Assembly (NCBI RefSeq): GCF_018294505.1
Contig: NC_057801.1
Location: 844,745,465 to 844,809,464, forward strand
DNA length: 64,000 bases
Direction: 5' to 3'
Source: Triticum aestivum
Taxonomy: Eukaryota > Streptophyta > Magnoliopsida > Poales > Poaceae
Shown here: piece after piece, positions 1 through 9,932 of the stretch
How positions within the stretch are numbered: the stretch's first letter is position 1
Layout of the letters: each line of letters starts with the position of its first letter
Position numbers and translations under genes: made by a program
Notes under the pieces: generated by a model
The model's input: only the letters and a program-made list of their open reading frames with translations
What the model was told of the DNA's origin: nothing
Databases searched by the model: none

Positions 1-2
1 CC

Positions 3-1007
3 CTCGGCGGCGTCGGGCACGCCGGTCCAGTGTGGGTCAGCCGGTACGAGGGGCGGGAGCCCGAGGCAGGCGGCCTCGGCTCCTGCCTCCCCGACGGTGG
101 CGGTAACCACCGCAGCAGTAGCGGAGCTGGGGGGGCGCTGGGGCAGGAGGCCTTGGACCCCCCTTCACCCTCGACGATCAGGAGGACCGTCTCTCCCTTG
201 ATGATGGCTCATGTGTCGGAGCCTGCGGCTGCGGTCGGAGGAGGGCGCGGGCAGGCGGCCCCCGTCATCATCTCCTCTTCGCCCCTACCCATGACCAGGG
301 TCCCTAGTGGGGGATTCCCGTCTAGGGGGATCGGGAGCCCGCTGACGCCTTCTCAGGTAACCCCGGTACAGTCTTCGGAGGGATCTATGCCAGGTGTTAC
401 TAGGGAGGAGGTGGTCGCGTTTGGCGGGATACCGGACCCGATTGCCGAGGGGAGACGGATGAGTGCTCGCATCCTGGACGTCCCCGAGATAGATGATATG
501 CAGCAGCGGTGCGCTATGAGGGCGGCCAAGCTTCAGGAGGCTGCGTTTACATCTGGTATGTCCGTCAACTTATCTAATTCATTATTGCATTTTTCTAATG
601 AGGACATTATAAATAATGCAAACCAATTAGGAGTTTCACTAGGTGCTACGGACAGTGAGATTACTGAGTCGGTGAATGATATTTTAGATCTGGAGGCGGA
701 ACGGGCTTTAGAGACTATTCGTAATCTTGCAGCAGTTAAACCAATGAATGATGATGAGATTAATGCGTTAGGGGTTAGAGTGCTTGATAGCTTGTGTGCA
801 GATCTAGCACCCACCAACCATGACGCTGAGGAAGATCATGTTTCCCCAGAGAATGATTCGACTAATATTGGTGAACCCGGTCATGAGGACCGGGTGCCTG
901 AGCTTAGTAAACCTAAGCGTAAGTGGAAACGGAAGATCTATCCCGATTCCGCAGTTCGTAGGAGTGCTAGGATTCGAACTACCAAAAAATTCCATGATGA
1001 ACTATGA
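3..1007 (+). CDS. LINE ORF1 (gag-like), C-terminal part
   Basis: The reading frame is open from the window edge, so the true start and any zinc-knuckle domain lie outside. Visible are a Gly/Ser/Pro-rich N-terminal half, an acidic helical middle (residues about 150-230 from the edge) and a basic end with KRKWKRKIYPDSAVRRSARI, the pattern seen at the C-terminus of plant LINE gag proteins. Such proteins bind the element's RNA in the ribonucleoprotein. The stop TGA (1005-1007) overlaps the next ATG (1004-1006) as ATGA, which points to termination-reinitiation for ORF2. Composition shifts from GC-rich to AT-rich at about 560. Confidence 0.8.
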   Translation, partial: LGGVGHAGPVWVSRYEGREPEAGGLGSCLPDGGGNHRSSSGAGGALGQEALDPPSPSTIRRTVSPLMMAHVSEPAAAVGGGRGQAAPVIISSSPLPMTRVPSGGFPSRGIGSPLTPSQVTPVQSSEGSMPGVTREEVVAFGGIPDPIAEGRRMSARILDVPEIDDMQQRCAMRAAKLQEAAFTSGMSVNLSNSLLHFSNEDIINNANQLGVSLGATDSEITESVNDILDLEAERALETIRNLAAVKPMNDDEINALGVRVLDSLCADLAPTNHDAEEDHVSPENDSTNIGEPGHEDRVPELSKPKRKWKRKIYPDSAVRRSARIRTTKKFHDEL

Positions 1008-1855
1008 GAGGAATTTTTTGGAATAGCAGAGGTCTAAAGGACTTGGCTAAAAGAAGATTCCTGGCTGAGACAGCTGTAGAAGAGAAGTTAGACTTCGTTG
1101 CTCTATCAGAGACGGGTAGAGATAACTTTGCACCGCAGTTTCTTTCCTCTCTGGTTGGTGGTATTGATTTCGATTGGCATTGCCTCCCTCCGCGAGGAAG
1201 ATCGGGTGGTATCTTACTCGGTGTGAGATGCGATTCGCTTGAAGTCCGTAGTGTAGTGATGGGCGATTTCGCGGTCAAGTTTCGAGTTAGGTCTAAGATG
1301 GATGGCTTTAACTGGGCTTTGGTGGCGGTTTATGGTGCCGCGCAACCAGAGCTGAAAGCGGAGTTCCTCGCAGACCTTGTTCGAATCTGTGGATCAGAGC
1401 AGCTGCCAATTTTAGTTGGAGGTGATTTCAATATCATCAGGAGGAGAGAGGAGAAGAACAATGATAACTTTGATGGCAGATGGTCCTTCATGTTCAACAC
1501 CATTATTGAAAGCTTGGATCTGAGAGAGATTGAACTTTCTGGTCGAAAGTTCACATGGGCTAACGCTCTGCCAAACCCAACCTACGAAAAACTTGATAGA
1601 GTTCTTGCAAGCGTGGAGTGGGAACAGAAATTCCCGCTGGTTACGGTGCAAGCTCTTTCGAGGGGAATATCTGATCATACCCCATTGTTCATGGACTCAG
1701 GGGAGCCGAATCATGTGGGTAACAAGAACACCTTCTCCTTTGAGACGTCGTGGTTTGAACGGGAAGGGTTCTTAGATTTGATAGCCAGGGAATGGGTTAA
1801 AGATGTTCGAGGCAAATCTCCATTGAGAGGTGGCAGAATAAGATTAGGAACTTGA
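1004..1855 (+). CDS. LINE ORF2 N-terminal part: APE-type endonuclease
   Basis: This part nicks target DNA for target-primed reverse transcription. Visible motifs fit the exonuclease-endonuclease-phosphatase fold: WNSRGL near residue 6 (catalytic Asn region), LSETG near residue 36 (metal-binding Glu), GGDFN near residue 140 (Asp/Asn pair), and SDHTPL near residue 222 (catalytic His). The start overlaps the ORF1 stop by 4 bp. The frame ends early at TGA 1853-1855. Protein similarity continues in another frame from about 1825 (ERWQNKIRNLRSFLRGW), so one base appears lost near 1823-1825. Endonuclease and RT would otherwise be one protein. Confidence 0.9.
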   Translation: MRGIFWNSRGLKDLAKRRFLAETAVEEKLDFVALSETGRDNFAPQFLSSLVGGIDFDWHCLPPRGRSGGILLGVRCDSLEVRSVVMGDFAVKFRVRSKMDGFNWALVAVYGAAQPELKAEFLADLVRICGSEQLPILVGGDFNIIRRREEKNNDNFDGRWSFMFNTIIESLDLREIELSGRKFTWANALPNPTYEKLDRVLASVEWEQKFPLVTVQALSRGISDHTPLFMDSGEPNHVGNKNTFSFETSWFEREGFLDLIAREWVKDVRGKSPLRGGRIRLGT

Positions 1856-4677
1856 GAAGTTTCTTACGAGGTTGGGCTAAGCACCTTAGTGGTGTGTATA
1901 AGATTGAAAAGGATAGACTCCTTACTCTTATACATGACCTGGACATTCAGGCTGAATCCAACATTTTGTCACCAGCAGAGCTTCAGGTTAAAAATGAGGC
2001 GGAAAAGAGGTTAAAAGAACTACTCCGCGAAGAAGAAATGAAGTGGGCTTTACGTGCTAAAGTACGTAGAGTGGTCCAGGGGGACGCAAACACTCAGTTC
2101 TTCCATTTAATAGCTAATGGCAAACACAGAAAGAAGCGAATATTTCAGCTTGAGCAGGATGAGGGCACTATTTTAGGTCAGCATAACCTAAAAACATACA
2201 TAACCGACTATTATAAGCAGTTATTTGGACCGCCGGAGGAGAATACAGTGTCCCTCGATGAGTCCAGAACTGAGGATGTGCCTCAGTTATCGGCTGCTGA
2301 TAATGACATTTTAGTTGCCCCGTTCACGGAGAAGGAGGTTTTCGATGCCATTGCACAGATGAAAAATAATAAGGCTCCTGGACCGGATGGTTTCCCGGCT
2401 GAGTTCTATAAGAAGTGCTGGCACATTATTAAGGGGGATCTTCTACCTATGTTTCATGATCTGTTCTCTGGACAGCTTCAACTATTCCACTTGAATTTTG
2501 GGACTATCACACTACTTCCTAAGAAGACGGATGCGGTCAGAATTGAGCAATTCAGGCCTATATGTCTCCTTAATGTTAGTTTCAAAATTTTCACTAAGGT
2601 CGGGACTAACAGGCTCACACAGATTGCGCATTCTGTGGTGCAACAGTCCCAAACCGCTTTCATGCCGGACAGAAATATCCTTGAAGGGGTGGTAGTCCTG
2701 CATGAAACGCTCCATGAAATCCACTCCAAAAAATTAGATGGTGTGATTTTTAAAGTGGATTTCGAGAAAGCGTATGACAAGGTCAAATGGCCATTTCTCC
2801 AACAGTCTTTGCGTATGAAAGGCTTTGATGAAGCCTGGCGCAGACAGGTTCAATCATTTACGCAAAAAAGTAGTGTGGGAATTAGAGTTAATGATGACAT
2901 AGGTCACTATTTCCAGACACATAAAGGCCTAAGACAAGGAGATCCGATGTCCCCTATCTTGTTTAACATAGTGGTGGATATGTTGGCAGTCTTGATAGGA
3001 AGGGCTAAGGAAAACGGTCAAGTAGGAGGATTGGTGCCTCATCTTATTGATGGAGGTGTTTCTATCCTACAATACGCTGATGATACAATCATCTTTATGG
3101 AGCATGACTTGGCTAAGGCAAGAAATATGAAGCTGGTGTTATGCCTATTTGAACAATTGACCGGGTTAAAGATAAACTTTCATAAGAGCGAGTTGTTCTG
3201 TTTTGGTAAGGCCAAAGATGAACAGGATGCTTATAGGCAATTGTTTGGATGTGAGTTGGGAGAGCTACCATTCTCATACTTGGGAATTCCTATCCACCAT
3301 CGTAGGCTAACGAACAGAGAATGGAAGTGTATAGAGGACCGATTTGAGAAGAAACTGAGCTGCTGGAAGGGCAAGCTCATGTCATATGGAGGCCGATTAA
3401 TCCTTATTAATTCGGTGCTCACAAGTATGCCGATGTTTCTTCTTTCGTTCTTTGAGGTACCAGTTGGTGTTAGGAAGAGACTGGACTTCTATAGATCGCG
3501 GTTCTTTTGGCAGGGTGATGAGCTTAAAAGAAAATATAGGCTTGCTAAGTGGGATATCATCTGCAGACTGAAAGACCAAGGGGGTCTGGGTATTGAGAAT
3601 CTAGAAATTAAGAATAAATGCCTTCTTAGCAAGTGGCTGTGGAAGCTTTCGTCGGAAAATGATGCTATATGGGCTCAAATCCTTCGCGGCAAGTACCTCC
3701 AGTCAAAAACCTTGTCACAGGTCACAGTAAGGCCTACCGACTCGCCCTTCTGGAAGGGTCTCATGAAGGTCAAGCAGGCTTTGTTTAATAGGACAAAGTT
3801 TGTTGTTGGAAACGGCACGAGTGCACGTTTCTGGGAAGATACTTGGCTCGGTGACACACCCTTAGCCATCCAATATCCCTCCTTGTACCGCATTGTTCAA
3901 CGACGTGAGGTGTCCGTTGCATCGGTCTTTCAATCTATCCCCCTTAATATACAGTTCAGACGAGTGCTAGCGGGCAATCGTTGGGAAGAATGGCTCCGTC
4001 TGGTTAGGAGACTGATGGCAGTGCAGCTTTCTCAACAACCCGATGAATTACGCTGGAAGTTGACTAAGTCTGGAGTATTCACGGTTAAATCAATGTATAT
4101 TGATGTAATTAATTTGAACTCCATTCCTACGTCCAAACATGTGTGGGATGTCAAAGTTCCTTTGAAAATAAAAGTGTTTATGTGGTTTGTCCATAAACAA
4201 GTAATTTTAACTAAGGATAACTTGATGAAGCGTAATTGGACAGGATCTACTAGGTGTAGTTTCTGCGATCGGGATGAGACTATTAAACACCTATTTTTTG
4301 ATTGCCCGCTGGCCAAGGTACTTTGGCAGACGGTCCACATTGCTTTCAATATCAAACCCCCGACTTCTGTTTATGCGTTCTTTGGGACATGGCTTAATGG
4401 GTTTGAGTCTAACGTAGCGAAACATATTCGGGTTGGGGCTTGTGCGTTGTTGTGGACTATCTGGAATTGCAGAAATGATTTGGTCTTTAACAGAATATCA
4501 TGTATACAATTTTTGCAGGTTTTATTCCGGACTACGGCACTGATTCGTTCGTGGTCGCCACTCACCCAGACGGAGGCCAGGGAGCATTTGGTTACTGGGT
4601 CTGTCCGCTGGGAGATGGTAGCTCGGGATATCTTCAACCGGTTTGGATGGCGGTCATGTAATAGGATAGGCATTTAG
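1852..4677 (+). CDS. LINE ORF2 C-terminal part: reverse transcriptase and zf-RVT
   Basis: No ATG is needed here, since this is the continuation of ORF2 after a frameshift; homology starts about 1825. RT motifs in order: FRPICLLN near residue 234, FKVDFEKAYDKV near 300 (motif A), GLRQGDPMSP near 360 (motif B) and YADDTIIF near 408 (catalytic DD). The C-terminal zf-RVT region (about 730-830) has WKLTKSGVFTVKSMY, then CSFCDRDETIKHLFFDC, a Cys-Cys-His-Cys arrangement. No RNase H domain is seen after it. The frame is otherwise uninterrupted for 941 codons, so the copy is young. Confidence 0.92.
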   Translation: MRSFLRGWAKHLSGVYKIEKDRLLTLIHDLDIQAESNILSPAELQVKNEAEKRLKELLREEEMKWALRAKVRRVVQGDANTQFFHLIANGKHRKKRIFQLEQDEGTILGQHNLKTYITDYYKQLFGPPEENTVSLDESRTEDVPQLSAADNDILVAPFTEKEVFDAIAQMKNNKAPGPDGFPAEFYKKCWHIIKGDLLPMFHDLFSGQLQLFHLNFGTITLLPKKTDAVRIEQFRPICLLNVSFKIFTKVGTNRLTQIAHSVVQQSQTAFMPDRNILEGVVVLHETLHEIHSKKLDGVIFKVDFEKAYDKVKWPFLQQSLRMKGFDEAWRRQVQSFTQKSSVGIRVNDDIGHYFQTHKGLRQGDPMSPILFNIVVDMLAVLIGRAKENGQVGGLVPHLIDGGVSILQYADDTIIFMEHDLAKARNMKLVLCLFEQLTGLKINFHKSELFCFGKAKDEQDAYRQLFGCELGELPFSYLGIPIHHRRLTNREWKCIEDRFEKKLSCWKGKLMSYGGRLILINSVLTSMPMFLLSFFEVPVGVRKRLDFYRSRFFWQGDELKRKYRLAKWDIICRLKDQGGLGIENLEIKNKCLLSKWLWKLSSENDAIWAQILRGKYLQSKTLSQVTVRPTDSPFWKGLMKVKQALFNRTKFVVGNGTSARFWEDTWLGDTPLAIQYPSLYRIVQRREVSVASVFQSIPLNIQFRRVLAGNRWEEWLRLVRRLMAVQLSQQPDELRWKLTKSGVFTVKSMYIDVINLNSIPTSKHVWDVKVPLKIKVFMWFVHKQVILTKDNLMKRNWTGSTRCSFCDRDETIKHLFFDCPLAKVLWQTVHIAFNIKPPTSVYAFFGTWLNGFESNVAKHIRVGACALLWTIWNCRNDLVFNRISCIQFLQVLFRTTALIRSWSPLTQTEAREHLVTGSVRWEMVARDIFNRFGWRSCNRIGI

Positions 4678-4989
4678 TGTTCCTATCTACTTTACCCAGC
4701 CGGTTGTGGCATCTTGATTTGGCTAGTTGTTGTTTCTAGCCTTTTTATTGGCTCTGTGTGAGCTTTTTCTACTTTTTTACGACCATTGGAACCATGTTGG
4801 CACTACTTCTTTTATTAATAAGAGGGCCGTATGCATCGTGCTGATGCAGAGGCCGGGGTTTCTCCCCCTTTTCGAAAAAAAAACATAATAGGCATCATTG
4901 ACTGATTTCAGCTATTCACAGAAATGCTTGAAAAAATGTACACACCGAGGGCTTGATCTGCTGGATCGTGCTAAAATCTGATAGAAACC

Positions 4990-5090
4990 ATCGTGCACAT
5001 AGCATCGTTCTCGTTCTTCACTGAAATGCATGTACCTTATATTATGAGTGCAGAATGCAATGATCTTGTCATCCACTTCACCGCAGAACT
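4990..5090 (-). pseudogene. Relic of a soluble inorganic pyrophosphatase exon
   Basis: Minus-strand translation gives GEVDDKIIAFC followed by RYMHF, matching the pyrophosphatase segment [11 protein letters not shown]...EYRHF present in the intact genes at 35.3 and 49.6 kb. About 20 codons downstream of HF are missing, and the next bases resemble the KNEN segment that begins exon 2 of those genes. The rest is unrecognisable. The Val in GEVDD differs from the Ala of the two local genes, so the relic probably derives from another family member. It sits about 100 bp beyond the LINE A-tail. Confidence 0.55.
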
Positions 5091-5109
5091 TTGTCTTCAT
5101 TCTGAACAA

Positions 5110-5490
5110 ACTGCAACAACATCTGTTTTAAAAAAACGGGAACCATCTGTCGGTATACGGCATCTGGCAGGTACGTGATTACATTCATTTTCTAGCGAGT
5201 AATATGGGTCGCACTGTAAGTATTAATTGTACTAGATGTATATGGGAAGGAGATATTTCTGCATTATGATCCAGTAGACCACTCTCATTACACAACACAA
5301 GATGTGAAGAATTAATCCCGGGTCTGCCTGCAGATGCCCATTATGGGGAAAATGGAAAAGATAGTTTATGTTTTAAAAAATTGGGAAAAGGAATTACTCC
5401 TTTTCTTGGTACGAGAATCCAAGCTAAGCAAAAACTCATAAGGTAAACAAATGGCAGGGATATATTATTCTTGGATTCTGTTTGAAGTTG
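5110..5490. other. Intergenic, no gene seen
   Basis: AT-rich sequence between the pyrophosphatase relic and the 3' end of the H2A gene. I see no coding frame or repeat. The part near 5420-5495 would hold the H2A 3' UTR. Confidence 0.4.
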
Positions 5491-5495
5491 CTATG

Positions 5496-5956
5496 CTAGG
5501 GCATGTTGGCCTTCTTGGAGAACAGCACAGAGTGGATGTTGGGCAACACGCCACTGTGGGCGATGGTGATGCCATCAAGCAGCTTGGATAGCTCCTCGTC
5601 GTTGCGAGTGGCGAGAAGTAGGTGGCGCGGCATGATGCGGGTCTTCTTGTTGTCCTTGGCCGCGTTGCCCGCCAACTCCAGCATCTGTGGTTCAAAGAGC
5701 ACACCGAGACGAGATCAGTTACCACCCTGTCGAGCACGAGAAGAGCAGGAATGGACGAGATCGATGGTTGGTTGGTTACCTCGGCAGCAAGGTACTCGAG
5801 GACGGAGGCGAGGTAGATGGGGGCGCCCCATCCGATGCGGTCCGCATAGCGGCCCTTCTTCAGATAGCGCGCGATGCGGCCGACGGGGAACTGGAGTCCA
5901 GCCCTCGTGGTCCGGGTCACCGCCTTCTTCCGCTCGCCGCTATTCCTCCCAGCCAT
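5496..5956 (-). CDS. Histone H2A, divergent, two exons
   Basis: A core histone that pairs with H2B in the nucleosome. Exon 1 is 5780-5956 (59 codons, begins [15 protein letters not shown]) and exon 2 is 5496-5684 (62 codons plus stop). The 95-bp intron has GT and AG ends in phase 0, near the usual plant H2A intron site. The protein is 121 aa. The histone fold motifs [36 protein letters not shown] and NDEEL (acidic patch) are kept. It lacks the long SPKK tail of many wheat H2As. Unusual changes: a Trp in RIGWGAP where family members have Ser, RHLLLAT in place of RHLLLAI, and [12 protein letters not shown] at the end. It may be a fast-evolving or weakly constrained copy, but no disabling change is seen. 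An ATG 33 bp upstream is in frame but lies outside the conserved protein. Confidence 0.93.
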
Positions 5957-6032
5957 CTCCCCTTCTTCTCCGGCGAACTTGAATCTCAAATTGTGGGTGG
6001 CGGCGATGATGGATGTGAACGCGAGGGCACCG

Positions 6033-6040
6033 CTTTTATA
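6033..6040 (-). promoter_or_regulatory. TATA box of the H2A gene
   Basis: TATAAAAG on the minus strand, about 77 bp upstream of the H2A ATG, directly preceded by a run of C (G on the plus strand). Position and sequence fit a core promoter with a short 5' UTR. Confidence 0.8.
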
Positions 6041-6084
6041 GGGGGGGGGGTGCTCCGTGGTAAGGGGCGCGATTCACGTGATGT

Positions 6085-6325
6085 GCGGTCGCCGCCGTCG
6101 GATCTAGGAGGGAGGGCTGCAGGGATCGGCTCGGAAGCGCACGATCCGTGGGAGGGGGTGTGATCCGCGTGACCAGCGTTCTCCACCGTCGGATCTGGAA
6201 GGTGCGAGCGGCTGGGATCGGCTTGGATGGTGCGATCTGCGTCACTAGTGGTCTTCGCCGTTGGATCTGGAAGATGCTGGCTACGATTAGCTCAGGGGCG
6301 CGATCTGTGGGAGGACCGGATGGAC
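6085..6325 (-). promoter_or_regulatory. Triplicated H2A upstream module with histone octamer-like sites
   Basis: Three imperfect tandem copies of about 75 bp start near 6089, 6183 and 6255. Each contains CCGTCGGATCT or CCGTTGGATCT followed by a GATC(C/T)G(C/T)G-type site. The site at 6162-6169 (CGCGGATC on the minus strand) is an exact match to the plant histone octamer; variants lie near 6143, 6229 and 6301. A CCAAT sequence on the plus strand lies near 6324. These probably drive S-phase expression; that is inference from the known motif. Confidence 0.65.
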
Positions 6326-6329
6326 CAAT

Positions 6330-7300
6330 CGGGACACAACAATCTTTTGTCCTCACTTTGTTTCGTTTCTTTCCATTAATGTGGAAATTAAATTTGGAAA
6401 TTGGGAAGAGGGAGGGTAGACTCTTTTTCACACAGAAGATTTTTTTTTGTTTTGATACTTTTTGGCAATCCCTTTTTGTTTTTGGTATGATTGACCGAAA
6501 AAATCCAAGCATTTCTCACACCAAAGAAGAAATTCAAGCATGTCATGAAGCACTCAACAAGAAAATTTTAAAATACAGAAGCATCTAGGGGTGACTACAA
6601 GGAGGTCAAGAAGAAGGATTTTGTTTCCATGCGCATTGCCAGTCCATATACCAAGAAAGGAATGAAGAAGTAAATCCTCACTTTTGGAATAGGATGCAAT
6701 AGAAAGTTTATCATGAGGTGATGTAAGTGCATATCAAGGATAATAGTGATGTCCTCCATGGTATTTAAGAGAAGTGTGAGTAGTTCAAACTTTTGCCTCT
6801 AATATGTGTGCACAAACATTACTCACCAGGGCTTTTCAAGCAATTCTATAAAACCGTTCTTCATGGAAGGTACTCAGAGGAGGGAAGCTAAAATTAGTGT
6901 GTTTGCTAGCACACTTGGTTACATTTTCCAATATGCCAAGATTAGGCAAGGCCTTCGCATCCATGATGTGGAAGTTATGAACATGACCTATCTTGTTGAG
7001 CTTCGCCATAGTGATGTGAAGATTGGTCATATGTCATAGGGATGCTATATTTTTGTAAACAAATTCACAAAGTTTATTCAAACTCAATTGCCGCCAAGAT
7101 TGGAGATTCCACCGAAGTGAGAGGCTATCTAGTCAACTACACATTCTACACTGCAACTCATACAGGAACATTTAGCCGGTTGGCGTTCAATGAATAGGAA
7201 CATGTTGCGTCTATAAGCAGTTGATGCTCGAGGAACGGGATCACATTTCGGCCATAGCATGGTACCCCCACCCCAGTCGGTTGGCGCATGATTCGAGGAC
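6330..7300. other. Intergenic, decayed sequence
   Basis: The region is about 60 percent AT with short interrupted frames. Pieces around 6600-7050 give plausible peptide fragments in shifting frames, suggesting an old decayed coding sequence, but I cannot assign a family. Confidence 0.3.
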
Positions 7301-7304
7301 GTCG

Positions 7305-7900
7305 TGACTTTGGGCCGGGCCATGTAATGGCGGGGTGCCCTGTGCTTTTTTGTTCCTGTTTGTGTTTTTTTCTTCATTAAAAAATATTCAGCATTTTAAA
7401 TGAAATTGAATTCCAAACTCTTCAAGAATTAAAAAAATGTTCGTGATATTGAAAATGTTCCTGAATTAAAAAAAATATGTTTGTGGGTTTCAAAGAAATG
7501 TTTGTGAATTAAAAAAACAATTTTGTTATTTTGAAAAATGTTCACGGTTTCAGAAAATGTATGTGGATTCGAAAAAATTTCATGGTTTGAAAATTTCTGA
7601 TGATTTAAAAAAAAGATACTTAATTCAAAGAAATGTTCATGACTTCAAAAAGTGTTTGCAAATTTGTAAGAAATGTTCATGATTGCAAATTTTGAATTGG
7701 ATGAACAATTTATAAATTAGATAAATCATTTTTAAATTCGATGAAAACTGATGGACATTTTTTGAATTTTGATGATCGTTTGTATTTTTTTGAACAAATT
7801 ATGAATTCTATGATATTTAAAAGTAAAAAAAAGAGAAAAAAATTAAAAACCGAAACCGGAAGTGGATCTATGCTACTTGGGCTGGCCGAGGGTGGTTGCT
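7305..7900. repeat. AT-rich degenerate repeat bounded by GGGCCGGGCC-like ends
   Basis: Between TTTGGGCCGGGCC at about 7311 and CTTGGGCTGGCC at about 7875 lies an A/T-rich core. Phrases like AAAATGTTCGTG, AAATGTTTGTG and AAATGTTCATG recur every 25-40 bp. This resembles a common grass transposon class with GGGCCGGCCC ends, but the boundaries and class are not proven. Confidence 0.45.
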
Positions 7901-8041
7901 CGTTTGGTCGACAGTTACCACCTACGCGGCGAATAGGAGTGGTTGTGACTGGAGGTGGGTTTTCTCAGCAGAAAAAAAAAGTAACTGAAGGTGGGAGGCC
8001 GGAGGGGAAAGAAAGAGAGAGCGAGAGACAGAAGGGCGACC

Positions 8042-8371
8042 ATGGCGGCGGTGGATCTGTCGAAGCTGCTCAAGGAGAAGCGGTTCTGGGCAGCCTCCTT
8101 CCTCATCGCGTGGGCGGCGGGGCTCCAGGTTCCACCTCATCTCCTTCCTTCCTCCCCTCCTCTCTGCTCCAGAAATCAATCAAGACGGGATCTTTAACCG
8201 CGGCGGGACGACTGTTTGCAGGGGCACATGATGTGGTTGAAGCGGCAGGACGCCTTCAAGGACAAATTCGGCGACCCCGAAGGCGAAGCCCCCAACAAGG
8301 TCACGGAGCAGCCGGCCGACGACAGCACCAGCCTCGCAGGCGAGCTCACCGCCGACGCCGAGATCAGATAG
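8042..8371 (+). CDS. Small single-pass membrane protein, 78 aa, two exons
   Basis: Exon 1 is 8042-8128 (29 codons) and exon 2 is 8222-8371, with a 93-bp GT-AG intron in phase 0. The protein starts MAAVDLSKLLKEKRFW and has one hydrophobic segment at residues about 16-30, followed by GHMMWLKRQDAFKDKFGD and an acidic Thr/Asp-rich tail. The context is good: GC-rich, and splice sites match consensus (CAG/GT and TTTGCAG/GG). I recognise it only as the type of short conserved plant membrane protein of unknown function; no role is assigned. Its 3' flank has been duplicated several times downstream (see 8380-10890). Confidence 0.75.
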
Positions 8372-9858
8372 GTAGCTGGGTACATGGATGAGTTACATGA
8401 GTACGAGATCCCTCTTTTATTTTGCCCTGTTTACCTCGACCGATCGATCTATCTCTGTGTAGTTAGTACTAGTTCTTGCAGTGCAAGCTTGCTCACATAA
8501 ATAATGTTGGGAGTTGTTGTAATACCTGCTGTCTCTCTGAAGGTAGGAAATTGTCACTGTTCATCACGGCTAATTGGGGCATCTCTTAATTTTGTGAACA
8601 TCAGATTGTTATAATCCCAAAGCTGCTCTGCTTTAGCCTCCTCTCCCGCCTCATTGAATGTTGGATTTGCAGTTTCTGTTTGGTTCTCCTGTCTGAACTA
8701 CCAAAACAGATACTTGATGTTTACAATTCCATACGAAATCTGGGAGTGTTTGTTTTACTAGTCACGAGTAGCAATCTGTGACCAGATTAACCATCCTAAA
8801 GCTTTGCTTGGGCTTACTTCACCTTAGCCAGCAGCTTCTCACTCACTCACTCTCTACTGCAGTTTCTGACTGGCTTTTCTTATCTCAGATCCCAAAACAG
8901 AGTAACAGACCGACCATTATAAATCTGGGAGTGCTTTCTAGTGATGTGTAAGAACCCGCTATCTCAGATCACCGTTCTATTTTGCCCAGTTTTCCTACAC
9001 CGATCGATCGCCGGGGGCGTAAGTAGCACTGCCAGTGCAAGCTTGCTCAGATAGATAATGTTTGTTTGTTTGTTAGACTGCGGCTGTTCATCATGACTAA
9101 TTACGGCTTCTCCTATCCTGTGAACATTGAATTATCATCATCCAAAAGCTGCTTTCCTTGGGCTTAGTACATCTCACTCAGAGCAGTAGCTTCTCAAGCC
9201 TGTCCCACTCACTGAACGGATTGCAGTTTCTGTTTGGTTTCCTTATCTGAATTCTGAGCTGCAATACCAAAACAGACCATCTTCTGCTCAGGATTCCAGA
9301 AAACAATCCGGGGTACTGTGAGTTATGCCTGCTGGTGGTAGGGGATTGCCCCGATGTTCATGGCGGCTAATTAGGGCTTCTCTTAATCATGTCAACACTA
9401 ACTAAATATCATCCCAAAGGCTACAACACTGCTTTGCTTGGCCCAATACTACATCACGGTCAAGCACTCAGCAGTAGCCTCCTCTCGACTCTGCTTGACT
9501 CACTGAGTGATGAATTGCAGTTTCTGTTTGGCTTTCTTACCCCAATTCCCAGTCCTAGATGAAGGAATCGTGAGCGCTTTCTGGTGATGAAATAGTTGGC
9601 TTCCGTTTGGTTTTCTTTTCGTAAATACCCAAAGTGATAATTGATGTTTACAGTTTCTGTTTGATTTTTTTGGTCTGGGTTAATGATCCCAGTTCTCAAA
9701 GCTTTGCTTGCGTCTACTCAATCTTGGCCAGCAGCTTCCCAGTCCTGTCTCAGGCACTCACTCTCTGAATGAACTGTGAATCTGGGAGTGTTTTCTGGTG
9801 AGGAGTAAGAAATGTTACCTTGTGATGGGAGAAAAGGCGATCATTTAGCTATGCAATA

Positions 9859-9905
9859 TACTCCCTCCGTCCCATAATATAAGAGCGTTTTTGACGGAGG
9901 GAGTA
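9859..9905. mobile_element. Minimal Stowaway MITE remnant
   Basis: A 47-bp unit with TA on both sides. CTCCCTCCGTCCCATAATAT opens it and ACGGAGGGAG closes it. It is shorter than usual Stowaways and appears internally deleted. Confidence 0.75.
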
Positions 9906-9932
9906 GTTAATTAACTGATGGATGGCATGCAG

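Larger units (their letters stand above)
1..4883 (+). mobile_element. LINE (plant L1-type non-LTR retrotransposon), 5' end outside window
   Basis: The span holds, in order, the 3' part of ORF1, an APE-type endonuclease, a reverse transcriptase and a C-terminal zf-RVT region, followed by a 3' UTR of about 200 bp ending in nine A residues at 4875-4883. The stretch just before the A-run (GGCCGGGG then a C/T-rich stretch ending TTCG) looks like the usual 3' end of grass LINEs. There are no LTRs. The element runs off the left edge, so a target duplication cannot be checked. It is almost intact; the only lesion seen is one frameshift near 1825 in ORF2. Confidence 0.93.
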
